Source: Gordonia sp. 'Campus'
Lineage (GTDB): Bacteria; Actinomycetota; Actinomycetes; Mycobacteriales; Mycobacteriaceae
DNA length: 64,000 nucleotides
Assembly: GCF_022206305.1 (NCBI RefSeq)
Contig: NZ_JAKOIW010000001.1
Location: 248,001 to 312,000, forward strand
Direction: 5' to 3'
Part shown: positions 44,851 to 53,600 of the stretch, in pieces
Position numbering within the stretch: position 1 is the stretch's first letter
How the letters are laid out: the number at the start of each line of letters is the position of its first letter
The notes under the pieces: generated by a model
Databases searched by the model: none
What the model saw: only the letters and a program-made list of their open reading frames with translations
What the model was told of the DNA's origin: nothing
Program-made: the position numbers and the translations under genes

Positions 44851-45291
44851 ATGGGTCTCACTTCTTCGACCTCATTTCGCTCCGCATTCGAACCGACCGC
44901 CGAAGCCACACCGGAAGCACGTCCGCGCCTCGTCTCCCCGAATTCCTACTGCGTACAGGGGTTCTCGGGAAGCGTCGACCGTGACTCGGCCGCCGACTTC
45001 GTCGCCGCGCTCGATCGCGTGCTCCGCGGGCCGGTCGACGGCATCGTCTTGGATTTCTCCGGACTGAACTTCTTCGGCACCGTCGGCCTGGTGCTCCTGC
45101 GCTCCTTCGTCGACGACGCCGGCAAGCAGGGAATCCCGGTCGTGCTGGTCGGCGGCCGCAGCGTCACCCGGCCGCTCGAGATCTGCGGGATGGCGCCCTA
45201 CGTACGGGTTTTCGACGTCATCGAGGACGCCGGTCGGGCCCTCACCCAGGGCGACACCGGGCCCAGCACAATGGAGTTCACCATCGCCTGA
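44851..45291 (+). CDS. STAS-domain protein (anti-sigma factor antagonist type)
   Basis: 146 residues. STAS fold at about 32-130: IVLDFSGLNFFGTVGLVLLRSF and GIPVVLVGGRS. In canonical antagonists the helix after the strand begins D-S-x-G, with Ser phosphorylated by an RsbW kinase. Here it reads FGTVG, so the aspartate is lost and Thr replaces Ser. It may be controlled by Thr phosphorylation or be insensitive. The location beside sigF suggests partnership with the RsbW-like protein at 41153. Confidence 0.82.
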   Translation: MGLTSSTSFRSAFEPTAEATPEARPRLVSPNSYCVQGFSGSVDRDSAADFVAALDRVLRGPVDGIVLDFSGLNFFGTVGLVLLRSFVDDAGKQGIPVVLVGGRSVTRPLEICGMAPYVRVFDVIEDAGRALTQGDTGPSTMEFTIA

Positions 45292-45333
45292 CAGGCCGGG
45301 TGTCACGCCCTCCCGAGTATCGCGCCCGCGAGG

Positions 45334-46047
45334 TCACCGTTTCGAGGTGATCTGGCGGGCGATCTCGACGAGCTTCGTGTTCGAGTCCTGCGACAACCGC
45401 TTCATCAGGTCGAACGCCCCGACGGCGTCGATCGCGAAACGCTCCATGAGCATGCCCTTGGCCTGCCCGATGATGTCGCGGTTCGCCAGCGCACTGTGAA
45501 ACTGCTTGTCCTTCTGGACCGAGTTCCAGGCGAGGGCAGCGTGGGTGGCGAACACCACCCCCACCTCCTCGGCGTGGACATCGAACGTATTCGGCTCGTC
45601 CGCGAAGAGATTCAGCGCACCGATCGTCGTCGAATCGGCGAACAGCTGGAACGACAGGACCGATCGGATCGGGGTCTCCGCCAGGGCCCGGACACGATAT
45701 TCCGGCCACCTCTGTTCCTTCTCGAGGTCGTCGACGCGCACGATGCGATCCGTGAGAGCGGCTGAGATACAGGGCCCTTCGCGCAATTCACTCTGAATCC
45801 GGTCGTGCAGGTCGGCGTATTCGTGTGTCGAGCCGAAGGATTCGATGGTGCGCCGATCCCTGGCCACCGTGAGTCCCGCGTACTGCACGCCCGGGATGTC
45901 CGCGAGGGCTCCCTCGACGACCGCCTTCGCCACCTGTTCGTCATCGACGTCATTGCGCAGTTCCCGTGCGAGTTCGGCGATGCGCAGGTGAACGTCGCGT
46001 TGGGCAACATCACGCGGGTGGACATTGCCCTCGGCCGCGTTGTCCAT
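45334..46047 (-). CDS. GAF-ANTAR transcription antitermination regulator
   Basis: 237 residues. A GAF domain (about 35-175; EGPCISAAL and SVLSFQLFADSTTIGALNLFAD are typical) is followed by a C-terminal ANTAR domain (about 178-235; IIGQAKGMLMERFAIDAVGAFDLMKRLSQ). GAF binds a small ligand or senses redox; ANTAR binds nascent RNA. AAGGAG precedes the ATG at 46047. It is convergent with the STAS gene. Together with the PAS-ANTAR gene it gives two RNA-level regulators within 10 kb. Confidence 0.88.
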   Translation of the reverse strand: MDNAAEGNVHPRDVAQRDVHLRIAELARELRNDVDDEQVAKAVVEGALADIPGVQYAGLTVARDRRTIESFGSTHEYADLHDRIQSELREGPCISAALTDRIVRVDDLEKEQRWPEYRVRALAETPIRSVLSFQLFADSTTIGALNLFADEPNTFDVHAEEVGVVFATHAALAWNSVQKDKQFHSALANRDIIGQAKGMLMERFAIDAVGAFDLMKRLSQDSNTKLVEIARQITSKR

Positions 46048-46240
46048 GTCGAACTCCTTCCGGCGCCCGAGCTCCATCGGAGCAAGCCGGACATGGCGTC
46101 TGCCGACTTCTTCGGCACGAACCCTCAACGTAGACCACTCACCGCCGCACTGTGGGAGTCCGAGACGGTGCGGCGCATCTACGTCGCGAAAACCTGCATG
46201 CCGGTTCTCACATGTGGTGCGATGCCCGTCCCGACCGGCG

Positions 46241-47428
46241 TCACCGGAAGGCTGCCGACCCCGTGAGCGCGCGTCCGATGGTGAGCTGATGCACCTCGGA
46301 GGTGCCCTCGTAGGTGAGGACCGATTCGAGGTTGTTGGCGTGCCGGATCACCGGATACTCGAGCGTGATGCCGTTGGCGCCCAGGATGGTTCGACATTCC
46401 CGAGCGATCTTGATCGCTTCGCGGGTGCTGTTGAGCTTGCCCGTGCTGACCTGCTCCGGCGTGATCTCACCCCGGTCCTTCAGGCGGCCGAGATGGTAGG
46501 CCAGCAAGTGGCCCTTCCCGACCTCCAGCGCCATGTCGGCGATCTTGGTCTGGGTGATCTGGTACCCCGCGAGTGGCTTGTCGAAGACCTCGCGGGTCTG
46601 GGCATAGGCGATGGCGGTCTCGAGACAGTCGCGCGCAGCGCCGATGGCACCGAAGATGATGCCGAAGCGGGCTTCCCCGAGCGCGGTCAGCGGCCCGCGC
46701 AGACCTTCGGCCTTCGGGAGCATCGCCGACGCGGGCAGCCGCACATCGTCGAACACCAACTCGGAGGTCACCGAGGCGCGCAGCGACATCTTCTTGTGGA
46801 TCTCGGGCGCGGAGAAGCCTGGAGTGTCCGTGGGCACCACGAACCCGCGGATTCCGGACGGGCTGTCGGCGAGGTCGGTCTGCGCCCACACGACGGCGAC
46901 ATCGGCGACCGACCCGTTGGTGATCCACATCTTGGAGCCGTTGAGGACCCAGTCATCGCCGTCGCGCTTGGCTTGGGTGCGCATGCCGGACGGGTTGGAC
47001 CCGAAGTCCGGCTCGGTCAGGCCGAAACACCCGATCGCCTCGCCCGCGGCCATCCGCGGCAGCCATTCGTTCTTCTGCTCCTCCGAACCCCAGTGGTGGA
47101 TCGAGAACATCGCGAGGGAGCCCTGCACCGACACCAGGCTCCGGATTCCGGAGTCGACGGCCTCGAGTTCGAGGCAGGCCAGGCCATACGCCGTCGCACT
47201 CGTGCCGGGGCACCCATAACCCTCGAGGTGCATTCCCAGCGCGCCCAATCCCCCGAGCTCCGCGGCGATCTCGCGGACCGGCAGTTTCGCGTCCTCGAAC
47301 CAGTCACCGATGTGTGGACGCAGGCGTGAGTCGGCGAAGCTGCGCACGGTGTCACGGATCGCGATCTCATCGGCGTCGAGCAGCGAGTCCAGGGCGAAGA
47401 GCTGGGGCAACGTGCTGGTGCGGGACAT
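46241..47428 (-). CDS. gcdH: Glutaryl-CoA dehydrogenase
   Basis: 395 residues. The GcdH-specific stretches are visible: YGCPGTSATAYGLACLELEAVD, SGIRSLVSVQGSLAM (substrate-side Arg and Ser), GLTEPDFGSNPSGM, and the catalytic Glu in TYEGTSEVHQLTIGRALTG. It oxidises and decarboxylates glutaryl-CoA to crotonyl-CoA in lysine and tryptophan breakdown. GGAGG precedes the ATG at 47428. It is divergent from a LacI-type regulator, with a palindrome between them. Confidence 0.92.
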   Translation of the reverse strand: MSRTSTLPQLFALDSLLDADEIAIRDTVRSFADSRLRPHIGDWFEDAKLPVREIAAELGGLGALGMHLEGYGCPGTSATAYGLACLELEAVDSGIRSLVSVQGSLAMFSIHHWGSEEQKNEWLPRMAAGEAIGCFGLTEPDFGSNPSGMRTQAKRDGDDWVLNGSKMWITNGSVADVAVVWAQTDLADSPSGIRGFVVPTDTPGFSAPEIHKKMSLRASVTSELVFDDVRLPASAMLPKAEGLRGPLTALGEARFGIIFGAIGAARDCLETAIAYAQTREVFDKPLAGYQITQTKIADMALEVGKGHLLAYHLGRLKDRGEITPEQVSTGKLNSTREAIKIARECRTILGANGITLEYPVIRHANNLESVLTYEGTSEVHQLTIGRALTGSAAFR

Positions 47429-47484
47429 CGGGACCTCCGGGTAAGCCGTGATGCAGGCTGTCGCGACGAGATGTCGAGAACGTT

Positions 47485-47500
47485 TGCAAGAACGATTGCA
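47485..47500. promoter_or_regulatory. Candidate LacI-type operator
   Basis: TGCAA-GAACGA-TTGCA, perfect 5-bp arms, between gcdH and the LacI gene (57 bases before the gcdH start). LacI-family sites are short palindromes of this kind. Confidence 0.55.
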
Positions 47501-47592
47501 TGCACTAACGTAGGTGCTCATTCGCCGAGCGTCAACGCCCGGCCTGCACGCCGACTCCGGTCGGCTCACCACGGGACGCGGGAGGAACAACG

Positions 47593-48600
47593 GTGGTCGA
47601 TGGCCGGCGCGCGCCGACGCTCAAGGAGATCGCGCAGCGCGCGGGCGTCCACGTGTCGACCGCGTCGCGCGTTCTGCGGCAGACCGAGCCCGCCGACGGT
47701 TGGTCCGCATCGGCGCTGCGGGTCCGCGAGGTCGCCGACGAACTGGGCTATCAGCGCAACCTCTGGGCGGCCAGTCTGCGCACGCGACGGACCACCACGA
47801 TCGGCGTCGTCATGACCCGTCTGACCGACGGTGTCGTCGCGACGACCTATCGGGGCATCGAGCAGGCGGCGAGCCGAGCCGGGTACTCCGTGCTGCTGTC
47901 GAGCCCGCCCGACGAACCCGAGGCCCAGCGTCGGGCCATCGAACTGCTCGTCGGCAGACAGGTCGACGGCTTGCTCCTGAGCGGTCTGCACCGGCCCGGC
48001 CGGGAGTTCATAGAATCCCTGCGTGTCGGCAACCTGCCATTGCTGGCGCTCACCAGGCACGCGGAGGCGGGACTGCCCTTCGTCGGCGGTGACGACCTCC
48101 GGGGCGGAACGCTCGCCGCCGGCCACCTCCTCGATCGCGGGTACACCGATCTCGCCGTCATCGCCGGCCCCGATCATGCGACGACGGCCACCGACCGGCT
48201 CGCCGGTTTCCGCGCCGAGACCACCCGAGCCGGAGTCCCGCTGCCGGACAACCGGGTGGTCACCTCGACCTTCGAGGTCGACGGCGGTACCGCCGCCGGT
48301 CGTGTCCTGCTCGACTCGCCCGACCGGCCGCGCGCGATCTTCGCGGTGTCGGACACGATCGCCGTCGGCGTCCTCGGTGTCGCCCGCGACCTCGGACTCC
48401 GGGTTCCCGAGGACCTCGCACTCATCGGCTACAACGACATCCCGATCGCCGCCCAGTTGCCCGTCCCGTTGTCGACGGTCCGCTCCCCCGCCCGCGAGAT
48501 CGGCGAGGTCGCCGTCCGCGGCCTGCTCGACCTCACCGCCGGTCGCGAGGTCGACTCGCACCGGTTACCGGTGGAACTCGTGGTTCGCGGAAGCACGTAG
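47593..48600 (+). CDS. LacI-family regulator
   Basis: 335 residues. HTH at the N-terminus with the classic TLKEIAQRAGVHVSTASRVLR, followed by hinge and periplasmic-binding-like domain (GVVMTRLTDGVVATTYRGIEQA, FAVSDTIAVGVL, DLALIGYNDIPIAAQL). GTG start with GGAGG seven bases before. It is divergent from gcdH, which is an unusual target for a LacI protein; the effector could be glutarate or a related acid rather than a sugar. Ends at a strong hairpin. Confidence 0.87.
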   Translation: MVDGRRAPTLKEIAQRAGVHVSTASRVLRQTEPADGWSASALRVREVADELGYQRNLWAASLRTRRTTTIGVVMTRLTDGVVATTYRGIEQAASRAGYSVLLSSPPDEPEAQRRAIELLVGRQVDGLLLSGLHRPGREFIESLRVGNLPLLALTRHAEAGLPFVGGDDLRGGTLAAGHLLDRGYTDLAVIAGPDHATTATDRLAGFRAETTRAGVPLPDNRVVTSTFEVDGGTAAGRVLLDSPDRPRAIFAVSDTIAVGVLGVARDLGLRVPEDLALIGYNDIPIAAQLPVPLSTVRSPAREIGEVAVRGLLDLTAGREVDSHRLPVELVVRGST

Positions 48601-48605
48601 AACGC

Positions 48606-48649
48606 AGAGTGCGGGCTGAGTGCCGCTTTCCGCACTCACCCCGCACTCT
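48606..48649. terminator. Bidirectional hairpin terminator
   Basis: AGAGTGCGGG pairs with CCCGCACTCT, with an inner TGAGTGC/GCACTCA stem. It lies between the convergent LacI gene and the membrane-protein gene. Confidence 0.8.
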
Positions 48650-48666
48650 GGACACCGGACGAGTCG

Positions 48667-49344
48667 TCAGAGAGCCACGGGTTCGGCCCGTCGTCGCATC
48701 GCCCACGCGCGGGCGAACCCGAACGTCGCACCGAGGATCATCACGACGAGGAGGATCGTCGCGACCCAGGCCGGCACGGTGTTCGTGTGATCGAACCAGG
48801 CGCCCACACCCAGACCTGTGACGGTGGCGAGGACGGCTCCCACAGGCAGGGCGACAGCCGTCGCGACCACGGTCGCCCTGGTGTGGGGGTCCCCGGTGAT
48901 CCGCAGTATCCCGGAGATCCCGGCGAGCACCAGCAAGTACCCGAACACACCGCTGACGGCGTAGACCACCAGCACGGGGTAGCCATCGCCGGAGTCACCG
49001 GCGAACGCGTCGGCCAGCAGGATCGCCGCGGGTGCCACGCCCACCACGACGCCGATCAGCCCCGCCGCGACGACCCGGCCGAGGTGGATTCCGTCTCGTT
49101 CCTGCAGTCGAACACCCACAGCCCAGAGCACGCCGGCCACCAGCACGCCGACGACGGCGCCGCCCACCGCTGCGGTGATGATCAGGTCGTCCGGCTCGGG
49201 TGGCATCCGCTCAGCGGATCCGGGCCCCCAGGCCATCCAGATGTCGGGTCCGCCGGACGAATCCTGACCGCCCAGGGACAGGGCCGCACCCAGCGCGGCG
49301 ACCACCGCACCGAACGCGGCGAACCCGGCGAGTTGCTTCCACAT
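48667..49344 (-). CDS. Membrane protein of unknown function
   Basis: 225 residues with five or six hydrophobic helices (about 5-25, 55-78, 88-110, 120-145, 155-180 and 190-212). The loop after helix 1 is acidic and Ser/Gly/Pro-rich. The C-terminus is basic. No family is recognised. Alone on its strand, ending at the terminator shared with the LacI gene. Function unknown; I infer a small transporter-like or structural membrane protein only from the helices. Confidence 0.7.
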   Translation of the reverse strand: MWKQLAGFAAFGAVVAALGAALSLGGQDSSGGPDIWMAWGPGSAERMPPEPDDLIITAAVGGAVVGVLVAGVLWAVGVRLQERDGIHLGRVVAAGLIGVVVGVAPAAILLADAFAGDSGDGYPVLVVYAVSGVFGYLLVLAGISGILRITGDPHTRATVVATAVALPVGAVLATVTGLGVGAWFDHTNTVPAWVATILLVVMILGATFGFARAWAMRRRAEPVAL

Positions 49345-49409
49345 ACGGTCACTATGGCCGTTCGTGGCGCCGACGTCTCCTCGGACACGCTGAGTCGCGC
49401 GTCCTCGGG

Positions 49410-49727
49410 TCAGGAAGTGCCCTGGCCCGAACGCTCCTGCGCCGCACGGAACATCGCGACCACCGCCACGCGGACGTCGGCGCGATCGCGGACCGGCCGA
49501 TCCCAGGTCAGTCGCACACCGACGACCCCCTCGGGGACGGTGACGTCGAAAGTCGCTGCGGTGTGGTCGAATCCGGTCATGGTTGCCGCGGTCGCATCCG
49601 GGCGCCCACCCAGCACGCGGCAGATCAGCAGCGAATCATCGGCGTGGTCGTCGTTCATGTGCGCGAGTACCGCCGCCACGACCTCGGGCTCGAACCCGGC
49701 CACTTCTACGGCACTGCCGTCAGACAT
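49410..49727 (-). CDS. DUF2470 domain protein
   Basis: 105 residues, a single DUF2470 domain: AHMNDDHADDSLLICRVLGG, then MTGFDHTAATF and LTWDRPVRDRADVRVAVVAMF. DUF2470 is usually found at the C-terminus of haem-utilisation or pyridoxamine-oxidase-like proteins; here it stands free. Probably a haem or flavin-related binding protein. It overlaps the tyrosine phosphatase gene by eight bases and is co-transcribed with it. Confidence 0.8.
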   Translation of the reverse strand: MSDGSAVEVAGFEPEVVAAVLAHMNDDHADDSLLICRVLGGRPDATAATMTGFDHTAATFDVTVPEGVVGVRLTWDRPVRDRADVRVAVVAMFRAAQERSGQGTS

Positions 49728-50439
49728 GGGCCGACCCGGGCGCGAAACGTCCGACCCACCGCTGGAAGTGGGCGACGTCGCCGCCGTTGGCCTCGAACCA
49801 ACCCCAGGCCCCGCCGGGCGCACCCGTGACATCGTCGATGACGAGTTCGATCGCCTCGCGCGGCGTCCGCAGGATCGGCGCGTCCATGGTGGTGCCCACC
49901 GGAATCCGCTTGCGATGGCGCAGCCGGGCGAAGACACCCGCGATCCCGTCTTCGGTTCGATGATAGTCGTCGATGACGGATTGCTCGTCGACGCCGGCGA
50001 GGAGCAGGGCGATGGCCACGATGACGCCCGTCCGGTCCTTGCCCGCCGCGCAGTGCACCAGAGTCGCGCCGGTGGCATCGAACTCGTCGAGGGCGGCGGT
50101 CAACCGGTGGCCGCCCGTCCGCATCATCGCCGTGTAGATGTCGACGAGAGCCGTGTCGGCGAGCCGGTCCACGCGGGCACCGGAGGACACCTGCCGATGG
50201 ACGACCCGGACGTCCGGTGGCCAGGTGACGGCCATGCTGCCGAGCTCGGTGGGGTCGCGGAGGTCGACGACGGTCGCCGGCGGCCAGGGCAGTCCGGCCG
50301 GGTCCTCGTCGTCGGGATAGGGTGCGTCACTACGAATCAGCACGTTGTGCGCGGTGACGCCGCCACCGGCGACCGGCAGACCGCCGAGATCCCGGATGTT
50401 GGCGAAAGTCCGCAGGTCAGCGTCGGATGAGAGCGTCAC
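49720..50439 (-). CDS. Tyrosine-protein phosphatase (PtpB-like)
   Basis: 239 residues. The P-loop is HCAAGKDRTGV (about residue 140), with Lys and Asp after Cys as in the DSP3/PtpB family of lipid and tyrosine phosphatases. N-terminal FANIRDLGGLP and LIRSDAPYP are also typical. Mycobacterial PtpB is secreted by an unclear route; no signal peptide is seen here. I chose the GTG at 50439 with GGGGA upstream. Target unknown; overlaps DUF2470 gene. Confidence 0.87.
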   Translation of the reverse strand: MTLSSDADLRTFANIRDLGGLPVAGGGVTAHNVLIRSDAPYPDDEDPAGLPWPPATVVDLRDPTELGSMAVTWPPDVRVVHRQVSSGARVDRLADTALVDIYTAMMRTGGHRLTAALDEFDATGATLVHCAAGKDRTGVIVAIALLLAGVDEQSVIDDYHRTEDGIAGVFARLRHRKRIPVGTTMDAPILRTPREAIELVIDDVTGAPGGAWGWFEANGGDVAHFQRWVGRFAPGSAHV

Positions 50440-50577
50440 ATCGTCCCCGATCGTCGGTGTACGCAGAGGTCGGTCGCATCTCACCCTACGCAGGCTCCGG
50501 TCCGGACGGGCGCCCACGTACGGTGGCGATCGACCCGAGCGACCGCCGCTGGAGGACCCTGTGCACTGGAGGACACC

Positions 50578-51210
50578 GTGACGACCTACCACTCGTATGA
50601 ACCCCTGCAGGGACACCGGCTGGCGCACGACCCGGTGAACGCGATCGTCGCGCCGCGACCCATCGGCTGGATCTCCACGGTGTCCGCCGACGGGGTTCGC
50701 AACCTGGCGCCCTACAGCTTCTTCAACCTGTTCAACTACACGCCGCCGATCGTCGGGTTCGCGAGCGTCGGTTACAAGGACACCGTCGCCAACTCCACGT
50801 CGTCGGGCGAATTCGTGTGGAACCTCGCCACCGACGATCTCGGCGAGGAGATGAACGCCACGTCGGCGGCGGTGCCGGCCGGTGAGGACGAGTTCGAGGT
50901 CGCGGGGCTCACCCCGTTGGCCTCCGATCTCGTGACGGCGCCCCGCGTCGCCGAGAGCCCGGTGAGCTTCGAGTGCCGGGTGAGCGAGTCGTTCCGTCTG
51001 CGCACGGCCGCCGGGGAGCCGGTCGACACGTGGATGGTCCTGGGCGAGGTGGTCAAGATCCACATCTCGACCGACCTCCTGGGTGAGGACCAGACGTTCG
51101 ACACCGCGGGCGCGCGTCCGCTGTTGCGCGCCGGTGGGCAGGGCGACTACTTCGTCCCCAGCGCCGACCACAGCCGCTTCATGAAGCGGCCGAAACCCGC
51201 GACCCGCTGA
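50578..51210 (+). CDS. Flavin reductase-like FMN-binding protein
   Basis: 210 residues, flavin reductase-like (split-barrel) domain: VAPRPIGWISTVSADGVRNLAPYSFFN at the start, then VGFASVGYKDTVANSTSSGEFVWNLA. These bind FMN and reduce flavin or act on small molecules with NAD(P)H. GTG start with GGAGG five bases before. Divergent from the phosphatase gene. A partner monooxygenase is not obvious nearby. Confidence 0.85.
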   Translation: MTTYHSYEPLQGHRLAHDPVNAIVAPRPIGWISTVSADGVRNLAPYSFFNLFNYTPPIVGFASVGYKDTVANSTSSGEFVWNLATDDLGEEMNATSAAVPAGEDEFEVAGLTPLASDLVTAPRVAESPVSFECRVSESFRLRTAAGEPVDTWMVLGEVVKIHISTDLLGEDQTFDTAGARPLLRAGGQGDYFVPSADHSRFMKRPKPATR

Positions 51211-51249
51211 CCACCACTGCTCGGAGGCGGGCCGATGCTGTCGGCCGTG

Positions 51250-52197
51250 TCACAGCGCGCGACGGATCTCCTCGTCGCGCGGCATCCCGGTCCGGGCACC
51301 GATCGCCGCGACGGACAGCGACGCCGCCACCACACCCCGGCTCGCGGCGTCGACGACCGTCGAACCCCCGGCGAGCGCGGCGGCGAACACACCGTTGAAG
51401 GTGTCGCCCGCACCGGTTGTGTCGACCACCTGATCGACCCGCCCGGCGGGCAGGGTGACCAGGTCGGATGGGGTGACCGGGTCGGACCGGGGATCGGCGA
51501 TCAGAACGCCGTCGGCACCCAGGGTCACGATCACCGGCGCCCCGGTGCGGGCGGCCACCTCGATCACCTGTGTTTCCGCCGACGACTCCGCGCCGTCCGG
51601 ACCGTCGGCCAGCATCCCGTGCAGGATTCGGAGTTCCGACGAGTTGGGCGTGAGAATCGGCGCGGACGACACGAGTCCGGTCATCGACGACAACACCGGG
51701 GCAGGATTGACGACGCACCGGATGCCATGTGCGACCGCGGTTTCCACAGCCGCGGCGACGGCGTCGGCCGGGATCTCAGTGCTGACGAGCACGCAGCCCG
51801 CCCAGCCTGCCGCGCGGCGAACCGCCGTGCGTACGACGTCCGCGTCCAGTACGCCGTTCGCACCGGCACCCACCGCGATCTGGTTCTCTCCGCGGGGGTC
51901 GACGACGATCAGCGCCATCCCGGTGGACACCTCGTCGAGCACGGCCACGTCGGTGACATCGACGCCCTCGTCCCGGAGCTCCGTCAGCGCGCTCTTGCCC
52001 ATGTCGTCGGAACCCACTGCGCCGCAATACCGTACGTGGGCGCCCGAACGCGCTGCGGCGACCGCGGCGTTCGCACCCTTGCCGCCACCGTGGCGTGTCA
52101 CGGTCGGGCCGACGACCGTCTCACCGGGACCCGGTAGGCGGTCGGTCTCGACGACGAGATCGACGTTGACGGCGCCGACGACGAGAAGTTTCGACAT
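51250..52197 (-). CDS. rbsK: Ribokinase
   Basis: 315 residues, PfkB family. N-terminal VVGAVNVDLVVETDRLPGPGETV, GGGKGANAAVAAARSG, and the C-terminal DTTGAGDTFNGVFAAAL with the catalytic Asp. It phosphorylates ribose at O5 using ATP. No ribose transporter is adjacent, so a related pentose or nucleoside could be the substrate. The ATG at 52197 was chosen. Convergent with the flavin reductase gene, 39 bases apart. Confidence 0.87.
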   Translation of the reverse strand: MSKLLVVGAVNVDLVVETDRLPGPGETVVGPTVTRHGGGKGANAAVAAARSGAHVRYCGAVGSDDMGKSALTELRDEGVDVTDVAVLDEVSTGMALIVVDPRGENQIAVGAGANGVLDADVVRTAVRRAAGWAGCVLVSTEIPADAVAAAVETAVAHGIRCVVNPAPVLSSMTGLVSSAPILTPNSSELRILHGMLADGPDGAESSAETQVIEVAARTGAPVIVTLGADGVLIADPRSDPVTPSDLVTLPAGRVDQVVDTTGAGDTFNGVFAAALAGGSTVVDAASRGVVAASLSVAAIGARTGMPRDEEIRRAL

Positions 52198-52368
52198 GAT
52201 CCGGACCGATCCCTTCGGAGGCGCTGACAACTCCCGGGCGCACGGTCGCCCCACGCCCGAGATGTCGTCAACGTACCGCCGATGGGCACCCGGCCTGCAG
52301 CCGCCACACGACGACCGGCCCCGGCTGGGGAACCGCCGGGGCCGGAAACCGTCATCGAGCCGAAGTCC

Positions 52369-52917
52369 TCAGCTCGCGGACGCCGCATCCCGCTTCGGCA
52401 ACACCCAACCCGATCGCGGGAAGTGGCAGGTGTAACCGTTCGGGAAGTTGAGCAGGTAGTCCTGATGCTCCGGCTCGGCCTGCCAGAACGGGCCCAACTC
52501 CTCGATCGTCGTGACCGCCCTGCCCGGCCACAGACCCGAGGCGTCGACGTCGGCGATGGTGTTCCGGGCTACCTGCTCCTGCTCCGGTGTCACCGGGAAG
52601 ATCGCCGAGCGATAGCTCGTGCCGACGTCGTTGCCCTGCCGGTCACGCGTCGTCGGATCGTGGATCTGGAAGAAGAACGCCAGGATGTCGCGGTACGTCG
52701 TCTGCGTGGGGTCGAAGACGATCTCCACCGCCTCCGCATGACCGGGGTGGTTGCGGTAGGTGGCGTGGTCGTTCTGTCCGCCGGTGTAGCCGACCCGGGT
52801 GTCGAGGACGCCGGGCTGCTTGCGGATCAGGTCTTCCATGCCCCAGAAGCACCCGCCCGCAAGGACGGCGGTCTCGGTGCCGGGACGGACGGTGATCTGG
52901 CCGGTGTCGGTCGTCAT
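52369..52917 (-). CDS. msrA: Peptide-methionine (S)-S-oxide reductase
   Basis: 182 residues, MsrA. Catalytic Cys in the hallmark GCFWGMED (residue 23). A second Cys in [16 protein letters not shown] near the C-terminus is the probable resolving residue. It repairs the S-epimer of methionine sulfoxide in proteins with thioredoxin. ATG overlaps the msrB stop by ATGA, so msrB-msrA is one operon. Confidence 0.95.
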   Translation of the reverse strand: MTTDTGQITVRPGTETAVLAGGCFWGMEDLIRKQPGVLDTRVGYTGGQNDHATYRNHPGHAEAVEIVFDPTQTTYRDILAFFFQIHDPTTRDRQGNDVGTSYRSAIFPVTPEQEQVARNTIADVDASGLWPGRAVTTIEELGPFWQAEPEHQDYLLNFPNGYTCHFPRSGWVLPKRDAASAS

Positions 52918-53399
52918 GCGTTCTCCTCCTGGATGTCGGTGGTGGTGGCGTGGTTGTCGGTGAACAGGTCGGCGTACTCGCCATATCCCTCGGCCTCGAG
53001 CTCGCCGGCCGGGATGAACCGCAGCGATGCCGAGTTCATGCAGTAGCGCTGACCACCGGCGGCGCGGGGCCCGTCGTCGAAGAGGTGTCCGAGGTGGCTG
53101 TCTGCCCCGGCGGACCGCACCTCGATCCGCCGCATGAACAGGCTCCGATCGACCTTCGTCGCCACGGCGTCGGGATCGATGGGCCGGGTGAAGCTCGGCC
53201 ACCCGGTTCCGCTGTCGAACTTGTCGGTCGACGAGAACAGGGGCTGCCCCGACACGACGTCAACGTAGATGCCGGGCTCGTGGTTGTCCCAGTACTCGTT
53301 GTCGAAGGCGCGCTCCGTGCCGTCACGCTGGGTGACGCGGTACTGGACGTCGGTGAGGCGGTCCAACGCCTCGGGGGTCTTGCGGTAGGTGTTGCTCAC
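52914..53399 (-). CDS. msrB: Peptide-methionine (R)-S-oxide reductase
   Basis: 161 residues, MsrB. Catalytic Cys is in [14 protein letters not shown]. It lacks the two CxxC pairs that bind structural zinc in many MsrB proteins, and the usual resolving Cys of SGCGWPSF is Thr here (SGTGWPSF). The catalytic residue is its only Cys. It would need direct reduction by thioredoxin or another thiol such as mycothiol. A GTG start follows GGAGGAG. First gene of msrB-msrA. Confidence 0.93.
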   Translation of the reverse strand: MSNTYRKTPEALDRLTDVQYRVTQRDGTERAFDNEYWDNHEPGIYVDVVSGQPLFSSTDKFDSGTGWPSFTRPIDPDAVATKVDRSLFMRRIEVRSAGADSHLGHLFDDGPRAAGGQRYCMNSASLRFIPAGELEAEGYGEYADLFTDNHATTTDIQEENA

Positions 53400-53524
53400 G
53401 TTCTCCTCCTGCCGACGCCCCCGGCATCCGTCGATCGACGGCGCCTCGGAGGGCGTCACCGTGCACAACGCCACGAGGCCCGGATTTGGTCCCGCCCTCG
53501 CAGACTGTGTTCGGATACGCAACC

Positions 53525-53555
53525 GGGCCGTCGCCCACCAGGTGGACGACGGCCC
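53525..53555. terminator. 31-bp hairpin after the extradiol dioxygenase gene
   Basis: GGGCCGTCG pairs with CGACGGCCC, and CCACC/GGTGG pairs inside with one mismatch. It lies between the dioxygenase gene (ends 53601) and msrB. A short T-run (53568-53572) on the plus strand is on the gene side. Confidence 0.7.
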
Positions 53556-53600
53556 TGTTCAGTGCGATTTTTGCAGTTCGAAGTGGAATGGCGGAGCGGG

